The position numbers and the translations under genes are program-made. Source: Gallionellaceae bacterium (GTDB lineage: Bacteria > Pseudomonadota > Gammaproteobacteria > Burkholderiales > Thiobacillaceae). Taken from it: a DNA stretch of 64,000 bases. Each line of letters starts with the position of its first letter. The first letter of the stretch is position 1. Positions 15,418 to 27,153 of the stretch are shown here, one piece after another. The stretch spans positions 1-64,000 of the forward strand of contig JAQTLN010000004.1 of the NCBI GenBank assembly GCA_028714875.1, read 5' to 3'. A model generated the notes under the pieces. The model was given only the letters and a program-made list of their open reading frames with translations, had not been told where the DNA came from and ran no database searches.

Positions 15418-15958
15418 TCCAGGTCCACCAGTCCAGGGTGCAGTTTGCCGCGCCTTGTTTGCCGCTGTTATCCGGTTGCAGGGTGCATTCGCGCGGCGTG
15501 AAGTGGCCGTGCGCGAGCGCGCGCAGTTGTTCCAGGAATAGCCGCAGGCGGCGCGCGTCGATGGGCGTGATGTCGAGCGCCATGCCGCTGCGGTAGAGGC
15601 CGGAACTGAGGTCGGACGCCACGCGCGGTGTCAGATGCCAGGATACCTGCTGCAATTGCAGCGCGTCGCGCAGGTGGGCGAGGCTGCCCAGCCAGTCGAT
15701 ACGGTCTTCTTCGCCGATGAAACCTTTGTCACTCAGTTGGTCATAGGTGGCCACTTGTGCGTGGTCCCGCGCCAGACGCTCCGGGGTCCGGCGCAGGTCG
15801 CGCGCGGCCGTGTCGGCCGCCGTCAGTGCGGCGAGTTGCCGGGTCTTGCTGGCCATGCGCGCGTCGAGCGCCAGATAGAATACGCTGCCGCCCAGCAACA
15901 AGGAGGCGGCAAACCAGATGGCGGGCCGACGCAGGGGAAGCGGTAGGCGGAAGTTCAT
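15407..15958 (-). CDS. PilO-like inner-membrane assembly protein
   Basis: 183 residues with one transmembrane helix near the N-terminus (about 12-32), then a helical stretch and a small mixed alpha/beta periplasmic domain. This is the layout of PilO/GspM-type proteins that join PilM-PilN to the pseudopilus. Sequence identity to PilO is not obvious by eye; the call rests on layout and position. Its ATG overlaps the preceding stop as ATGA (15955-15958), and its own stop overlaps the prepilin start. Confidence 0.65.
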   Translation of the reverse strand: MNFRLPLPLRRPAIWFAASLLLGGSVFYLALDARMASKTRQLAALTAADTAARDLRRTPERLARDHAQVATYDQLSDKGFIGEEDRIDWLGSLAHLRDALQLQQVSWHLTPRVASDLSSGLYRSGMALDITPIDARRLRLFLEQLRALAHGHFTPRECTLQPDNSGKQGAANCTLDWWTWNGQ

Positions 15959-17469
15959 GGTTTTGCTCGCACCTGAAGCTGAAAACGCGCGGCGATCTGG
16001 CCGCCGCCTATCGCGCCCTCGAGATCCTCGCTGGAGTGCGCGTTCAGAGGCCAGGCGCTGACTTCCACGTGATGTTTGGGCAGTTTCTCGGCAAGCGTTC
16101 GCGCCAGGGTGGCGATGCTGGCATGAGCGACGCGGTAGTCGCCGCTGAAGGCGGGAAGATCGCCTTCGATGATCAGACTGGCTGCCTCGCTATTGTCGCT
16201 GTTGCTCCAGATGAGGCGGGTGAGCTGGATGCCGGCAATGCCGTCGGCGGCGGACTGGGCGGCGTCCAGCAGGTCGGCGGGCTGCTGGTCGCGTCGGCGC
16301 ACGGCGTTCCAAGCCTCGACCGCCGCCAGGCGTTGTCCGATCTGGCTGGCGCCGCCGGCCGGGGCAAGCAGGCTGGTTTCCCGCGTATGGTCGCTCATCA
16401 TCCGGGCTTGCAGCGCATCGCTTTGCCGGTCCAGGCGCCAGGCATCACCCAACAGCAGCAACGCGGCCGCCACCGATAGCGTCAGCCAGGCGACGGCCCC
16501 GAATACCAGGCCACGCCGTAGCCAGAAGGCGCGGCTGCCGGCGCGCTGTTCGGCGGTCATCAGGTTGGCGCTGGCGGGGGCGTGCGAGAGCAGGGAGAGG
16601 TAGAGGGCGTCGGCGGATTCCGCGAGCAGGGCGTGCGGTAGCTTGAGCGCTTCCAGCAGGCGTCCGCGGTTGATGCTGATGCACTGGAAACCGGCCGCTT
16701 CCAGAAGGAAACCGTGCAGGTCATTGAGCGTATTGAGCGGGTCGACCAGAACCACCTTGATCTTTTCGTCGCGTGTGATCAGGCGTTGTCCGACCAGTGC
16801 CTGGCGGGTGCGTTCGATTTCTTCGGCATAGCCTTCCAGGGGATTTTCATGCTGACTCCCATCCACCGGGGCGAGACGGGAGAAACGCAGTTCGCCACCC
16901 TCCAGGTAGGTCAGACGCAGGCCGCCTGTCTGTTCGGAAACCAGCAGCAGGCACGGGTCTTCCATTTTGAAGCGGCGCACCAGGTTGGCGCTCAGGGCCG
17001 GCAGCAACCAGATGCCGGCCAGCGGCGTGCCGCGCAGGTGCATGATGTCCAGCCAGGGGCGAACTTGTTCCGGGTTGGTGAGGCCCATGATCAGGTAGCG
17101 GTCGCCGCGTGTCGCCGCCTTGCGTTCACGCCCCTGGCGCAAAGCGGCGCGATAGGGCGACTGGTGCACCACCTGGCGCAGGCGCCGGTTGGTCATTTCG
17201 ACGCGGTCCTGGCCCCAGACGCGCGGCAGGATCTCGCCGCGGTAAGTCTCGTCGACACTATCCACGGCGATGGCCACCGGGATGTTGGGATGGGCCATGA
17301 GCAGGGCGTTGAACGCTTCCCAGCCTTCCTCCTCGCTGGGCAGGTATTGCACATCGGACAACTGCTCGTTGCGTTGCAGCGCGCAACTGGCGCCGGCGGC
17401 GGAGAGATAGAGGAGGAGGCGGCGGCCGGCGAACATCATGGCGTCAGCGTTCCGATGATCCGGAAGCAT
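15955..17469 (-). CDS. PilM/PilN-like membrane assembly protein
   Basis: 504 residues. The N-terminal 300 or so residues look cytoplasmic and globular, in the manner of a PilM/GspL actin-like domain, without a clear nucleotide motif. A transmembrane segment follows at about 325-350 (FGAVAWLTLSVAAALLLLGD), then a periplasmic helix and alpha/beta domain like PilN. This suggests a PilM-PilN (GspL-type) fusion that anchors the GspE-type ATPase to the membrane complex. Met11/Met12 are alternative starts. It is co-transcribed between the GspF-like and PilO-like genes. Confidence 0.65.
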   Translation of the reverse strand: MLPDHRNADAMMFAGRRLLLYLSAAGASCALQRNEQLSDVQYLPSEEEGWEAFNALLMAHPNIPVAIAVDSVDETYRGEILPRVWGQDRVEMTNRRLRQVVHQSPYRAALRQGRERKAATRGDRYLIMGLTNPEQVRPWLDIMHLRGTPLAGIWLLPALSANLVRRFKMEDPCLLLVSEQTGGLRLTYLEGGELRFSRLAPVDGSQHENPLEGYAEEIERTRQALVGQRLITRDEKIKVVLVDPLNTLNDLHGFLLEAAGFQCISINRGRLLEALKLPHALLAESADALYLSLLSHAPASANLMTAEQRAGSRAFWLRRGLVFGAVAWLTLSVAAALLLLGDAWRLDRQSDALQARMMSDHTRETSLLAPAGGASQIGQRLAAVEAWNAVRRRDQQPADLLDAAQSAADGIAGIQLTRLIWSNSDNSEAASLIIEGDLPAFSGDYRVAHASIATLARTLAEKLPKHHVEVSAWPLNAHSSEDLEGAIGGGQIAARFQLQVRAKP

Positions 17470-17484
17470 GTGGGGCGGATGCTT

Positions 17485-17578
17485 GTAGGGTGGATGCCCG
17501 AAGGGCGATCCGCCGGAAAGTGGATCGCAAGATTGAACGCCTCACCTTCCGGCGGAACCGCTTCGCGTTCCACCCTAC
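17485..17578. repeat. Imperfect inverted repeat (GTAGGGTGGA family)
   Basis: A GTAGGGTGGA left end and TCCACCCTAC right end enclose further matching sequence around CCGCCGGAA, giving arms of about 35 nt with a few mismatches. It fills the gap between the GspF-like and PilM/N-like genes inside an operon and could form a transcript hairpin that modulates downstream expression. Confidence 0.65.
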
Positions 17579-17605
17579 GGGCATGTTCAACCGTGGAATT
17601 CAGGC

Positions 17606-18808
17606 TCATAACGGCAGTTCCCCGATGATCTGGTAGACCGGCAGGAACACCGCCAGTAGGAGCAGGGCGAGGAGGAGGCCGAGCAGCGCGGCCAGGGCGG
17701 GTTCCAGCAGCTTGAGCGCGCGCGTGATGGTTTCGCGCGCGTCGCGCTGGTAGAACCAGGCGACGTTGTCGAGGGCTTCCGGCAGGGCGCCATTGGTTTC
17801 GCCAGTCAGCACCATGCGCAGCACCAGGGGGGGGAGCAGGTCCTGGCGGCGCAAGCTGTCGCTGATGCCGCCGCCGGCGGCGATCTGTTGCGCGGCGCCG
17901 TTGATCTTGCGGGCGATGACCCGGTTGCCGGCGCTCTCGGCACCGGCGCTGAGCGCTTCCAGCAGGCCGACACCGGATTGCAGCAACAGCGCGAGCAGGC
18001 CGGAAACCCGCGCCAGGGCATGTTTCTTAAGGGCCGGGCCGATGCTCGGCAGGCGTAGCAGGAAGCCATCCATGCGTTCCGCCAGTTGGCTGGAATGGCG
18101 CACCGCCAGATGTACGGCGATGCCGCCCAGGAGCAGCACGATCAAGAGCCAGGGGAGATGCCGTTGCGCCAGTTCCGAGAGGCCGACCAGCATCCGGGTG
18201 GCGAACGGCATCGGCAGGTTCAGGCTGGTGACCAGGATGGCCAGGCGCGGCGTCAGGTAGAACAGCATGACGCCGCCCGCCGCCAGAACGGCAAGCGCGG
18301 TGATGCTGGGGTAGATCAGCAGGCGGGTGAGTTCGGCCTGGAGTTCCTCTTGTTGTTTCAGGCGGGTTTCCAGGCGGGCAAATACCGATTCGATCTGATC
18401 GCTCTTCTCGGCCGCGCGCACCAGCGCGATGAACACACGGTCGAACACGTCGGGATGCGCGGTGAGCGCCTCGGATAGCAGCTTGCCGCCTTCGAGATCG
18501 TCGACGATCAGAATCAGCAGGTCGCGGAAGCGGGTGTTTTCCGCGCCGATCACCAGGTCTTTGAGTCCGTCCAGCAGCGGGGCGTTGGTGTGGGCGATCT
18601 GCTGGATATGGAAACAGAAGCTGATCAGGTCGCGCCGGGTGATGCGCTGGCTGGAAAACAGCGCGCGCCGTTGCGCCAGGCGCGCGCGCACCAGCATCAG
18701 GCCCATGCGGCGCAATCTCAGGTCGAGGTCGATGTCGTTGGCGGCGGTCAGCTCACCGGAGACACGACGGCCCGCGGAATCGGCGGCGCGGTATCGGAAA
18801 CGGGGCAT
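17606..18808 (-). CDS. GspF/PilC-type inner-membrane platform protein
   Basis: 400 residues from the ATG at 18808 (MPRFRYRAADSAGRRVSGEL), a typical GspF start. The longer reading frame upstream only runs through a repeat element and gspE. Two homologous T2SSF domains are separated by hydrophobic segments (about 165-230 and the C-terminal 30 residues), matching the three-helix platform that contacts the ATPase. Length is normal (about 400). It follows the ATPase gene across a 142-bp repeat-filled gap. Confidence 0.9.
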   Translation of the reverse strand: MPRFRYRAADSAGRRVSGELTAANDIDLDLRLRRMGLMLVRARLAQRRALFSSQRITRRDLISFCFHIQQIAHTNAPLLDGLKDLVIGAENTRFRDLLILIVDDLEGGKLLSEALTAHPDVFDRVFIALVRAAEKSDQIESVFARLETRLKQQEELQAELTRLLIYPSITALAVLAAGGVMLFYLTPRLAILVTSLNLPMPFATRMLVGLSELAQRHLPWLLIVLLLGGIAVHLAVRHSSQLAERMDGFLLRLPSIGPALKKHALARVSGLLALLLQSGVGLLEALSAGAESAGNRVIARKINGAAQQIAAGGGISDSLRRQDLLPPLVLRMVLTGETNGALPEALDNVAWFYQRDARETITRALKLLEPALAALLGLLLALLLLAVFLPVYQIIGELPL

Positions 18809-18810
18809 CA

Positions 18811-18938
18811 GCGTACGCCCCTCTCCCCTCGGGAGAGGGGCCGGGGGTGAGGGAACACGGTTTGCGGGAATGGGAAGGTTGTTCCCTTTTCCCCGGCCCC
18901 TCCCCCAGAGGGAGAGGGGAGTGTCTGAATCCGCGCCC
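18811..18938. repeat. Inverted pair of CCCCTCTCCC...GGGAGAGGGG repeats
   Basis: Two copies of an element of about 40 bp (CCCTCTCCC-loop-GGGAGAGGG followed by CCGGGGG), in opposite orientation, fill the gap between the GspE-like and GspF-like genes. The same element occurs again at about 38430-38470, there inside a coding sequence. Confidence 0.75.
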
Positions 18939-18950
18939 GCATCATGCCGC

Positions 18951-20639
18951 TCATCGCCGCGCCAGGTCGACGACCCGGCTGATTTCGGCGAGCGAGGTGT
19001 CGCCCGCGCGCACCCGGTCCAGGCCATCCTCGCCCAGGCTGCGCCAGCCGCGTTCGCTGGCCAGCGCGGCGAGTTCACGTGGGGTGGCGCCGCGCAGGAC
19101 GGCTTCGTCCAGGGCTTCGTCCATGAGCAGGGTTTCCATCAGTGGGAAGCGGCCCTTGTAGCCCTTGTTGGCGCAGTGGGCGCAGCCGCGCGGGTGGTAG
19201 ATCAGATCGGGAACGGAGGCGCCGAGCGCTTCGCGTTCGTCGGCATCAGGAGCGTGGCCTTCCTTGCACTTCGGGCAGAGGCGGCGCACCAGACGCTGCG
19301 CGATGATGGCGACAATGTTGCCGGCGAGGATGGCGGGGCGGATGCCCATGTCGACCAGGCGGGGAAAGACGCCGAGAACGGAGTTGGTGTGCAGGGTGGT
19401 CAGCACCAGGTGCCCGGTCATGGCGGCGCGGAAGGCCATTTCCGCGGCTTCCCGGTCACGCACCTCGCCGACCAGGATGATGTCGGGGTCTTGTCGCATG
19501 ATGGCGCGCACGCCGCCCGCGAAGTCGACCTTGGACAATTCCGTGATGGAGGTCTGGCGGATGATCGGCAGCGGGTATTCCACCGGGTCTTCCAGGGTCA
19601 TGATGTTGACCTCTTCCCGGTTCAGGTGCGAGAGCAACGAGTATAGGGTGGTGGTTTTGCCGGAGCCGGTGGGGCCGGTGACGATGAGCAGCCCTTCCGG
19701 CCGGGCGATGGCTTTTTGCAGGCGCGCCAGGGTGGCGCCGGGCAGGCCCATCGCTTCCAGGGCGATGATGGATTTTTCCCGGTCGAGGACGCGCAGGACG
19801 ATGTTCTCGCCATGCAGCGTGGGCAGGCTGGAGACGCGGAAATCGATGCCGCGGCCATACAGGGTGAGTGACAGGCGGCCGTCCTGCGGCGCGCGCGATT
19901 CGGCGATGTTGAGGCCGGAGATGACCTTGAGGCGCACCGCGATAGCCGGCCAGTATTTGCGGTGCAGGCTGCGCATCGGTTCCAGCACGCCGTCGATGCG
20001 GTAGCGCACGCGCAGGAAGGCGGCCTCCGGTTCGAAGTGCACATCCGAGGCGCCGCGCTTGACCGCGTCAGCGAGCAGGGCGTTGACCAGGCGCACCACA
20101 GGATGGGTGTATTCGCCGCCCAGTTGCAGGCTGCTCCAGTCCACCTCGCCGGTCTCGATTTCGGCGAGGATGCCATCGACCGAGAGGTCGAAGCCGTAGA
20201 ACTTGTCGAGCTGTTCCAGTATCTGGGCTTCCGCCGCCAGCACGGGACGGATGTCGTAGCGGCCATCCAGGTGCGCGCGCACCTGGTCCTGGGCGACCAG
20301 ATTGAACAGATCCGGCACCGCCACCGTGAGGATATGGCTGTCGAAATCGACCGCCAGCGGCAGGATGCGATGGCGTCGCGCGAGGTGCTCGGGCAGCAGG
20401 GCGATGGCTTCCGGGTCGGCGACCGCCTGCGATAGCTCGATGCTGGCCTCACCGGCGTTGTGCGCTAGTACGTCGCGCAGCATGGCCTCGCTGATGAAGC
20501 CCAGGCTGATGAGCTGGCGTCCCAAAGGCATGCCGCTGACCGCGTGCTCGGTCAGCGCGATCTTGAGCTGGTCATGGCTGATGACGCCCTGGGCGGTCAG
20601 CCATTCACCTAGTTTGGGAGGCTCGGGGAAGTGGGCCAT
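18951..20639 (-). CDS. GspE/PilB-type assembly ATPase
   Basis: 562 residues. The N-terminal GspE/MshE N domain (about 1-150) starts KLGEWLTAQGVI. The ATPase core has Walker A GPTGSGKTTT at 322, an Asp box (TLEDPVEYP), Walker B (DIILVGEVRD) and a His box (LTTLHTNS). A tetracysteine zinc site (CPKC...CAHC) lies in the C-terminal part. It powers pilus or pseudopilus assembly at the inner membrane. Zn-binding and polymerisation-type features favour GspE/PilB over the retraction ATPase PilT. The N-terminal MshE-like domain can bind c-di-GMP in some relatives, which would fit the PilZ-like gene nearby; this is inference. Confidence 0.93.
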   Translation of the reverse strand: MAHFPEPPKLGEWLTAQGVISHDQLKIALTEHAVSGMPLGRQLISLGFISEAMLRDVLAHNAGEASIELSQAVADPEAIALLPEHLARRHRILPLAVDFDSHILTVAVPDLFNLVAQDQVRAHLDGRYDIRPVLAAEAQILEQLDKFYGFDLSVDGILAEIETGEVDWSSLQLGGEYTHPVVRLVNALLADAVKRGASDVHFEPEAAFLRVRYRIDGVLEPMRSLHRKYWPAIAVRLKVISGLNIAESRAPQDGRLSLTLYGRGIDFRVSSLPTLHGENIVLRVLDREKSIIALEAMGLPGATLARLQKAIARPEGLLIVTGPTGSGKTTTLYSLLSHLNREEVNIMTLEDPVEYPLPIIRQTSITELSKVDFAGGVRAIMRQDPDIILVGEVRDREAAEMAFRAAMTGHLVLTTLHTNSVLGVFPRLVDMGIRPAILAGNIVAIIAQRLVRRLCPKCKEGHAPDADEREALGASVPDLIYHPRGCAHCANKGYKGRFPLMETLLMDEALDEAVLRGATPRELAALASERGWRSLGEDGLDRVRAGDTSLAEISRVVDLARR

Positions 20640-20640
20640 C

Positions 20641-20755
20641 TTCGGATTTCGGATTTCGGATTTCGGATTTCGGATTTCGGATTTGGCTGGCCAGGCGCGG
20701 CGCAGCCGCGCGAGGCTGTTATATCCGAAATCCGAAATCCGACATCCGAAATTGC
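20641..20755. repeat. Heptanucleotide TTCGGAT tandem repeats with inverted copies
   Basis: 20641-20682 is six perfect TTCGGAT units. About 20725-20752 carries four units of the complement (ATCCGAA, one with a substitution). The two blocks can pair into a long hairpin between the sigma-54 regulator gene and the ATPase gene, both on the minus strand. The unit number is not a multiple of three and lies outside coding sequence. Confidence 0.85.
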
Positions 20756-20756
20756 C

Positions 20757-22193
20757 TCATTCGCTCTGATACGTCTGCATGCGGCTGTACAGCGTGGTGC
20801 GGTTCACGCCCAACAGTTTCGCGGCTTGCGAGAGGTTGCCGTGGGTCATGGCCAGGGCGGCTTCGACGTAGCTTTGTTCCCACTGCTTCATGATCTGGTC
20901 GAGGTTGAAGTTGTGCATGCTGCGCAGGTGTTGCTTGGCGTAGTCCTGCAGGGCATGGGCGTCGGTCGGCAGGGGAATGCCGCCGGAGGCGACGACGTCG
21001 AGGTCGAATTCGCCTTCCAGTTCGCGCGCGTTGACGGTGCGGCCAGCGTACTTGGTGGTGAGGCGGATGACGATGTTGCGCAGTTCACGCACGTTGCCGG
21101 GGAAGTGGTAGTCCTCCCACAGGCGCTGCGCATCGGCGGAAAGGTTGAAGGGCGCGCTTCCCACTTCACGCGCGAAGTGGGAGCGGAAATGTTCCAGCAA
21201 TGCCAGTTTGTCTTCGCTCTGGTCGCGCAGCGGCGGCACATGGACGGAAAACACCGAAAGGCGGTGGTACAGGTCGCCGCGGAAGCGGCCTTCGCGTACT
21301 TCGCGGCGCAGGTCGCGGTTGGTGGCGGTGACGATGCGGGCGTTGGAGTAGCGGCTGTTGGTTTCGCCGACGCGCTGGAACTCGCCGTTTTCCAGCACGC
21401 GCAACAGTTTGGCTTGCAGTTCCAGCGGCAATTCACCGATTTCATCAAGGAACAGGGTGCCTTCGCGCGCGTCTTCGAAATAGCCGGAATGGGCCTGAGT
21501 CGCGCCGGTGAAAGCGCCCTTGGCATAGCCGAACAGGGTGGGTTCGACCAGCGTGGGCGAAATGGCCGCGCAGTTGAGCGCCAGGTAGGGCTTGTCGCGG
21601 CGCTTGGACCACCGGTGCAGACTTACGGCGACCAGTTCCTTGCCGCTGCCGGATTCACCTTCGATCAGCACCGGGAAGGGTGCCTCGGCATAGAGCTTGA
21701 TCTGGTTGCGCAGTTTGTCGACGGTAAAACTGTTGCCGATGATGGTGCCCGCTTCCGTGGCCGGCGCGGCGACGCTTTCTTCCTGCTCATCCTGATCGAA
21801 ACGCAGGGCGGAGAGCAGCGCGGCCTTGATACGCTCCGGCTCCGCCGGCTTGCCGATGAAGTCGATGGCGCCCAGCGCCCGGGCATGGCGGGCATTGGCT
21901 TCGTCGTTCTGGCCGGACAGCACCAGAATCTTGATCTTCTTGGAGTGATTGAGCAGGTCGGTGATGAGGGCGAAGCCTTCGTCCGGTTTGTGCTGCGTCG
22001 GCGGCAGTCCCAAGTCGACCAGCGCCAGCGGCGGCGGCGAGGGCAGTTGGGTGAGCAGGCTCTTGACCTGTTGCCGCGATTCCGCGACATAGACTTCGAA
22101 ATCGTGCGAAAGCACGAAGTGGAGGGTATCGGTGATCAGCGGATCGTCATCGACGATGAGCAGCCCGGGTTTACTCTCAGTGGCGGTTTTCAA
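20757..22193 (-). CDS. Sigma-54-dependent response regulator (NtrC family)
   Basis: 478 residues from a TTG at 22193 preceded by GGAGAGACAAGG; this places 10 residues before the first receiver strand. A GTG at 22250 is possible but has a weak ribosome site. Domains: receiver (LLIVDDDP, phospho-acceptor Asp60 in LVDLGLP), AAA+ with Walker A GESGSGKE and the sigma-54 contact loop GAFTGAT, and a Fis-type HTH at the end ([20 protein letters not shown]). Position upstream of the ATPase gene suggests it controls the pilus/secretion cluster. The cognate kinase is not adjacent. Confidence 0.92.
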   Translation of the reverse strand: MKTATESKPGLLIVDDDPLITDTLHFVLSHDFEVYVAESRQQVKSLLTQLPSPPPLALVDLGLPPTQHKPDEGFALITDLLNHSKKIKILVLSGQNDEANARHARALGAIDFIGKPAEPERIKAALLSALRFDQDEQEESVAAPATEAGTIIGNSFTVDKLRNQIKLYAEAPFPVLIEGESGSGKELVAVSLHRWSKRRDKPYLALNCAAISPTLVEPTLFGYAKGAFTGATQAHSGYFEDAREGTLFLDEIGELPLELQAKLLRVLENGEFQRVGETNSRYSNARIVTATNRDLRREVREGRFRGDLYHRLSVFSVHVPPLRDQSEDKLALLEHFRSHFAREVGSAPFNLSADAQRLWEDYHFPGNVRELRNIVIRLTTKYAGRTVNARELEGEFDLDVVASGGIPLPTDAHALQDYAKQHLRSMHNFNLDQIMKQWEQSYVEAALAMTHGNLSQAAKLLGVNRTTLYSRMQTYQSE

Positions 22194-22379
22194 CCTTGTC
22201 TCTCCAGTTTTACTTCGACAGCCTGCCAGGCGGCTTCTCAAGTCGTTCACCGGGCCGCCTCAAGAATGACTTGGCCCCGAGCGTAGCCGTTGCCGCTTCA
22301 GCGGCTTTACGGATACGGCCTGCCCCTCGCGGGTGCTTGGGGGGCGGCTCGGGCGCTTTTCCCAAGCCGGGGGTACACC

Positions 22380-24035
22380 TTATCCGACCGTGGTATAGGT
22401 GGCCATCAGCCAGCCATCACCCTTGTCCTGCGCCGCTTCCAGGCGGATATAACGTTCGCTGTTCGGCAGCATCATGCGGTAGACCCGGCCATGGGCATAG
22501 CGCGCCGGCTCCAGGATGACGAAGTTGCCTTGTTCCAGTTCGGGGAAGATCAGCCCCATGCTGGGTGCGTTGTTGCCGTAGCCGCCATCCTCGACCGAAT
22601 AACCGAGTTCGTGCGTCTGTTCCTGCTCCAGTTGCACCAGTTGCGCGTAGCTGTTCAAGGTCTGCAAGCCCACCTTGCGCTGGTTGTTGTCCAGTCGGGT
22701 CAGGCGGCGAATGATCGCGAGATGCCAGATGTCGCCCGGGTCCATGCGTAAGGCCAGCAGTTTGCCGACCTTGACCCATTCGCTTTCCTCGGCCTGCAGG
22801 ATGATGCCCAGGCCAGTTTCGCTACGGTCGTTCAGGGGCCAGCGTTCCAGCGGGAACTCGCGCTGCTCTTGCGGCCGTTGCTGATAGGCGGTCTTGGTGC
22901 GTTCAGTGACGAAGCCGTAGAGCTTGATGTCCAGGATTTCTTCCGGCGAGAGCGTTTGCCGCGAAGACTGGCCACTGGCGATTTCGCTCTCGCCACGCAT
23001 GCGGTTGCAGATGCTGGACAGGTCGCGCAGAACCTCCCAGCGCCCCTGCGCGGGTTGTCGTGGGCTGACGCGCCGCTCGCGTTCACTGGCGGGCGCCCAC
23101 TCATTGGCGACATATTCCAGCAGGTCGTAGCCGTCGGGCAGGCGGAATTCCTCGCCCAGGCCCAAGGTGACCGGCGCTGCGCCGGATTTGAGCGCGCGTT
23201 CGATCTGGCGCAGGTGTTCCAGCACCTTGTCGGTGGCAAGGTAGCGAAACGTGGGCTCGTTGACGCCGGGGCGAATGTGCCGCAGCCCCTGGCCCTTGCT
23301 GGTGTCGACCATGTAGAAATGGCGTTCGCCGTCGAAGCCGGTATCCAGCGTGGTGTGCTCGGACCAGTTGTCCAGCCAGTGGTCCACCATCTCGATCTGC
23401 CTGGGGGTCAGGCTGCCCGCGCCCAGTGGCGAGAGGAGCAGCGCCTGCACATATTCCTCGGTGCAACTGGAAGGGCTGGCGTCACCCGGATAGAGCTTGA
23501 AACGGTTGTTCTGGAAGCCGTCGAATTCGCTGATGCGATAGAGATTGTGGAACCTGAGCCAGAGCTTCTCTTCCACCTTCTCGTAGCGGAAGTAGCGCCA
23601 CTTGAAGATGTCGGAAAAGCCCCGGACCGCGCGCGCGGTGATAGTGGGCACGGCCGCCTGGATCTTGCTGCCGCCGGGATTGGCGACGAAGTCCATCAGG
23701 AAGGCGTGATAGCCGCGCGTGATTTCCCAGTAGAAGGCGTGGATGGCGGTCCACAGGCGTGACTCGATGACCTTGGACATGCGCGGGTTGCGCAGGTATT
23801 GGCCGCACAGGGAAAACTGCATGTCGCGGGCGTGTTCGTCCAGGTGCATAAGCACCTGCAAGCGCTCTTTGGACATGCCCAGGCCGGCATGGTTGAACTG
23901 AATCAGGCTTTGGACCACCTGCTCCTGAGCGGAATAAATATCCCCCGCCGGCAGTTCCTGCATCCAGCGCGAGACCGTTTTCAGGTCGCTTAGGGGATCC
24001 TCGTCGTCTTTCTTACGCTTGAAGAACCCGAACAT
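22380..24035 (-). CDS. Conserved unknown protein with a PilZ-like C-terminal motif
   Basis: 551 residues, soluble, with no signal peptide. The C-terminal region contains LNDRSETGLGI (about residues 408-418), matching the PilZ signature DxSxxG, with basic residues shortly before it in place of the RxxxR half. A c-di-GMP effector role is therefore plausible but not proven. The N-terminal 380 residues are alpha-helical and unrecognised. It ends 187 bp from the sigma-54 regulator start and begins 10 bp after alaS ends, on the same strand, so it is probably read with alaS. Confidence 0.7.
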   Translation of the reverse strand: MFGFFKRKKDDEDPLSDLKTVSRWMQELPAGDIYSAQEQVVQSLIQFNHAGLGMSKERLQVLMHLDEHARDMQFSLCGQYLRNPRMSKVIESRLWTAIHAFYWEITRGYHAFLMDFVANPGGSKIQAAVPTITARAVRGFSDIFKWRYFRYEKVEEKLWLRFHNLYRISEFDGFQNNRFKLYPGDASPSSCTEEYVQALLLSPLGAGSLTPRQIEMVDHWLDNWSEHTTLDTGFDGERHFYMVDTSKGQGLRHIRPGVNEPTFRYLATDKVLEHLRQIERALKSGAAPVTLGLGEEFRLPDGYDLLEYVANEWAPASERERRVSPRQPAQGRWEVLRDLSSICNRMRGESEIASGQSSRQTLSPEEILDIKLYGFVTERTKTAYQQRPQEQREFPLERWPLNDRSETGLGIILQAEESEWVKVGKLLALRMDPGDIWHLAIIRRLTRLDNNQRKVGLQTLNSYAQLVQLEQEQTHELGYSVEDGGYGNNAPSMGLIFPELEQGNFVILEPARYAHGRVYRMMLPNSERYIRLEAAQDKGDGWLMATYTTVG

Positions 24036-24044
24036 GTCCCGTCC

Positions 24045-26660
<2,616 letters not shown>

Positions 26661-26804
26661 GGCTTGTGCTTATGAATTAAGAAGTTGCCAGATTGTAGCG
26701 ACGAATACCGGCGCGGGGGAGGCGCCAACCCGCATTTTTCGGGCATTCCCGGGGATGGAGGTGCTTGCCGCCCCGCGAGTTATCAGCCCTGTACGGAGGG
26801 GAAA

Positions 26805-27011
26805 TTACACCGGTAACGCATCCGCCGGATTGGGGAAACGCACGGTGTAATGCTGCGGCGACAGTTGCGAGCGAATTTCGACGCGGCGCCCCAGTAGATT
26901 GAGGAACTGGTGCCGGGTGTAGAGATGCAGATTGATGGGAATGCCGGTGCTGCCGTCTTCGAGGTGAAGCAACGGACGGTGCCCGGTACTTTCGAATAGC
27001 CAGGCGTACAT
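26805..27011 (-). CDS. Small conserved hypothetical protein
   Basis: 68 residues from the ATG at 27011 (MYAWLFESTGHRPLLHLEDG); a start 13 codons upstream is also possible. It is basic and likely cytoplasmic, with no membrane segment or recognised motif; the core reads GIPINLHLYTRHQFLNLLGRRVEIR. It lies between trmB and alaS on the same strand with more than 140 bp on either side, so it may be monocistronic. Confidence 0.5.
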   Translation of the reverse strand: MYAWLFESTGHRPLLHLEDGSTGIPINLHLYTRHQFLNLLGRRVEIRSQLSPQHYTVRFPNPADALPV

Positions 27012-27153
27012 GATTGGATTCCCGAAGTAGATGTGCCTGGTTACATGCATGTCGCGTGCCAGACCGTCAGCCCGCTGTCACCGTGGCCAGGGCGCGATGC
27101 TTGGGGTTGGAATCGTGCGATACCCGACACGCGTGCCGAAGTGCCGACAGTGT

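Noticed and set aside
18809-19078. 90-residue N-terminal extension of the GspF-like protein
   Set aside because: It reads through the repeat element and the end of gspE in another frame; the ATG at 18808 gives a standard GspF N-terminus.
20641-20682. Tandem TTCGGAT units as a CRISPR-like array
   Set aside because: Units are contiguous 7-mers without spacers; no cas genes in the window.
20631-22286. 551-codon plus-strand frame opposite the sigma-54 regulator
   Set aside because: Begins inside the TTCGGAT repeats and has no domains; the minus-strand regulator is complete.
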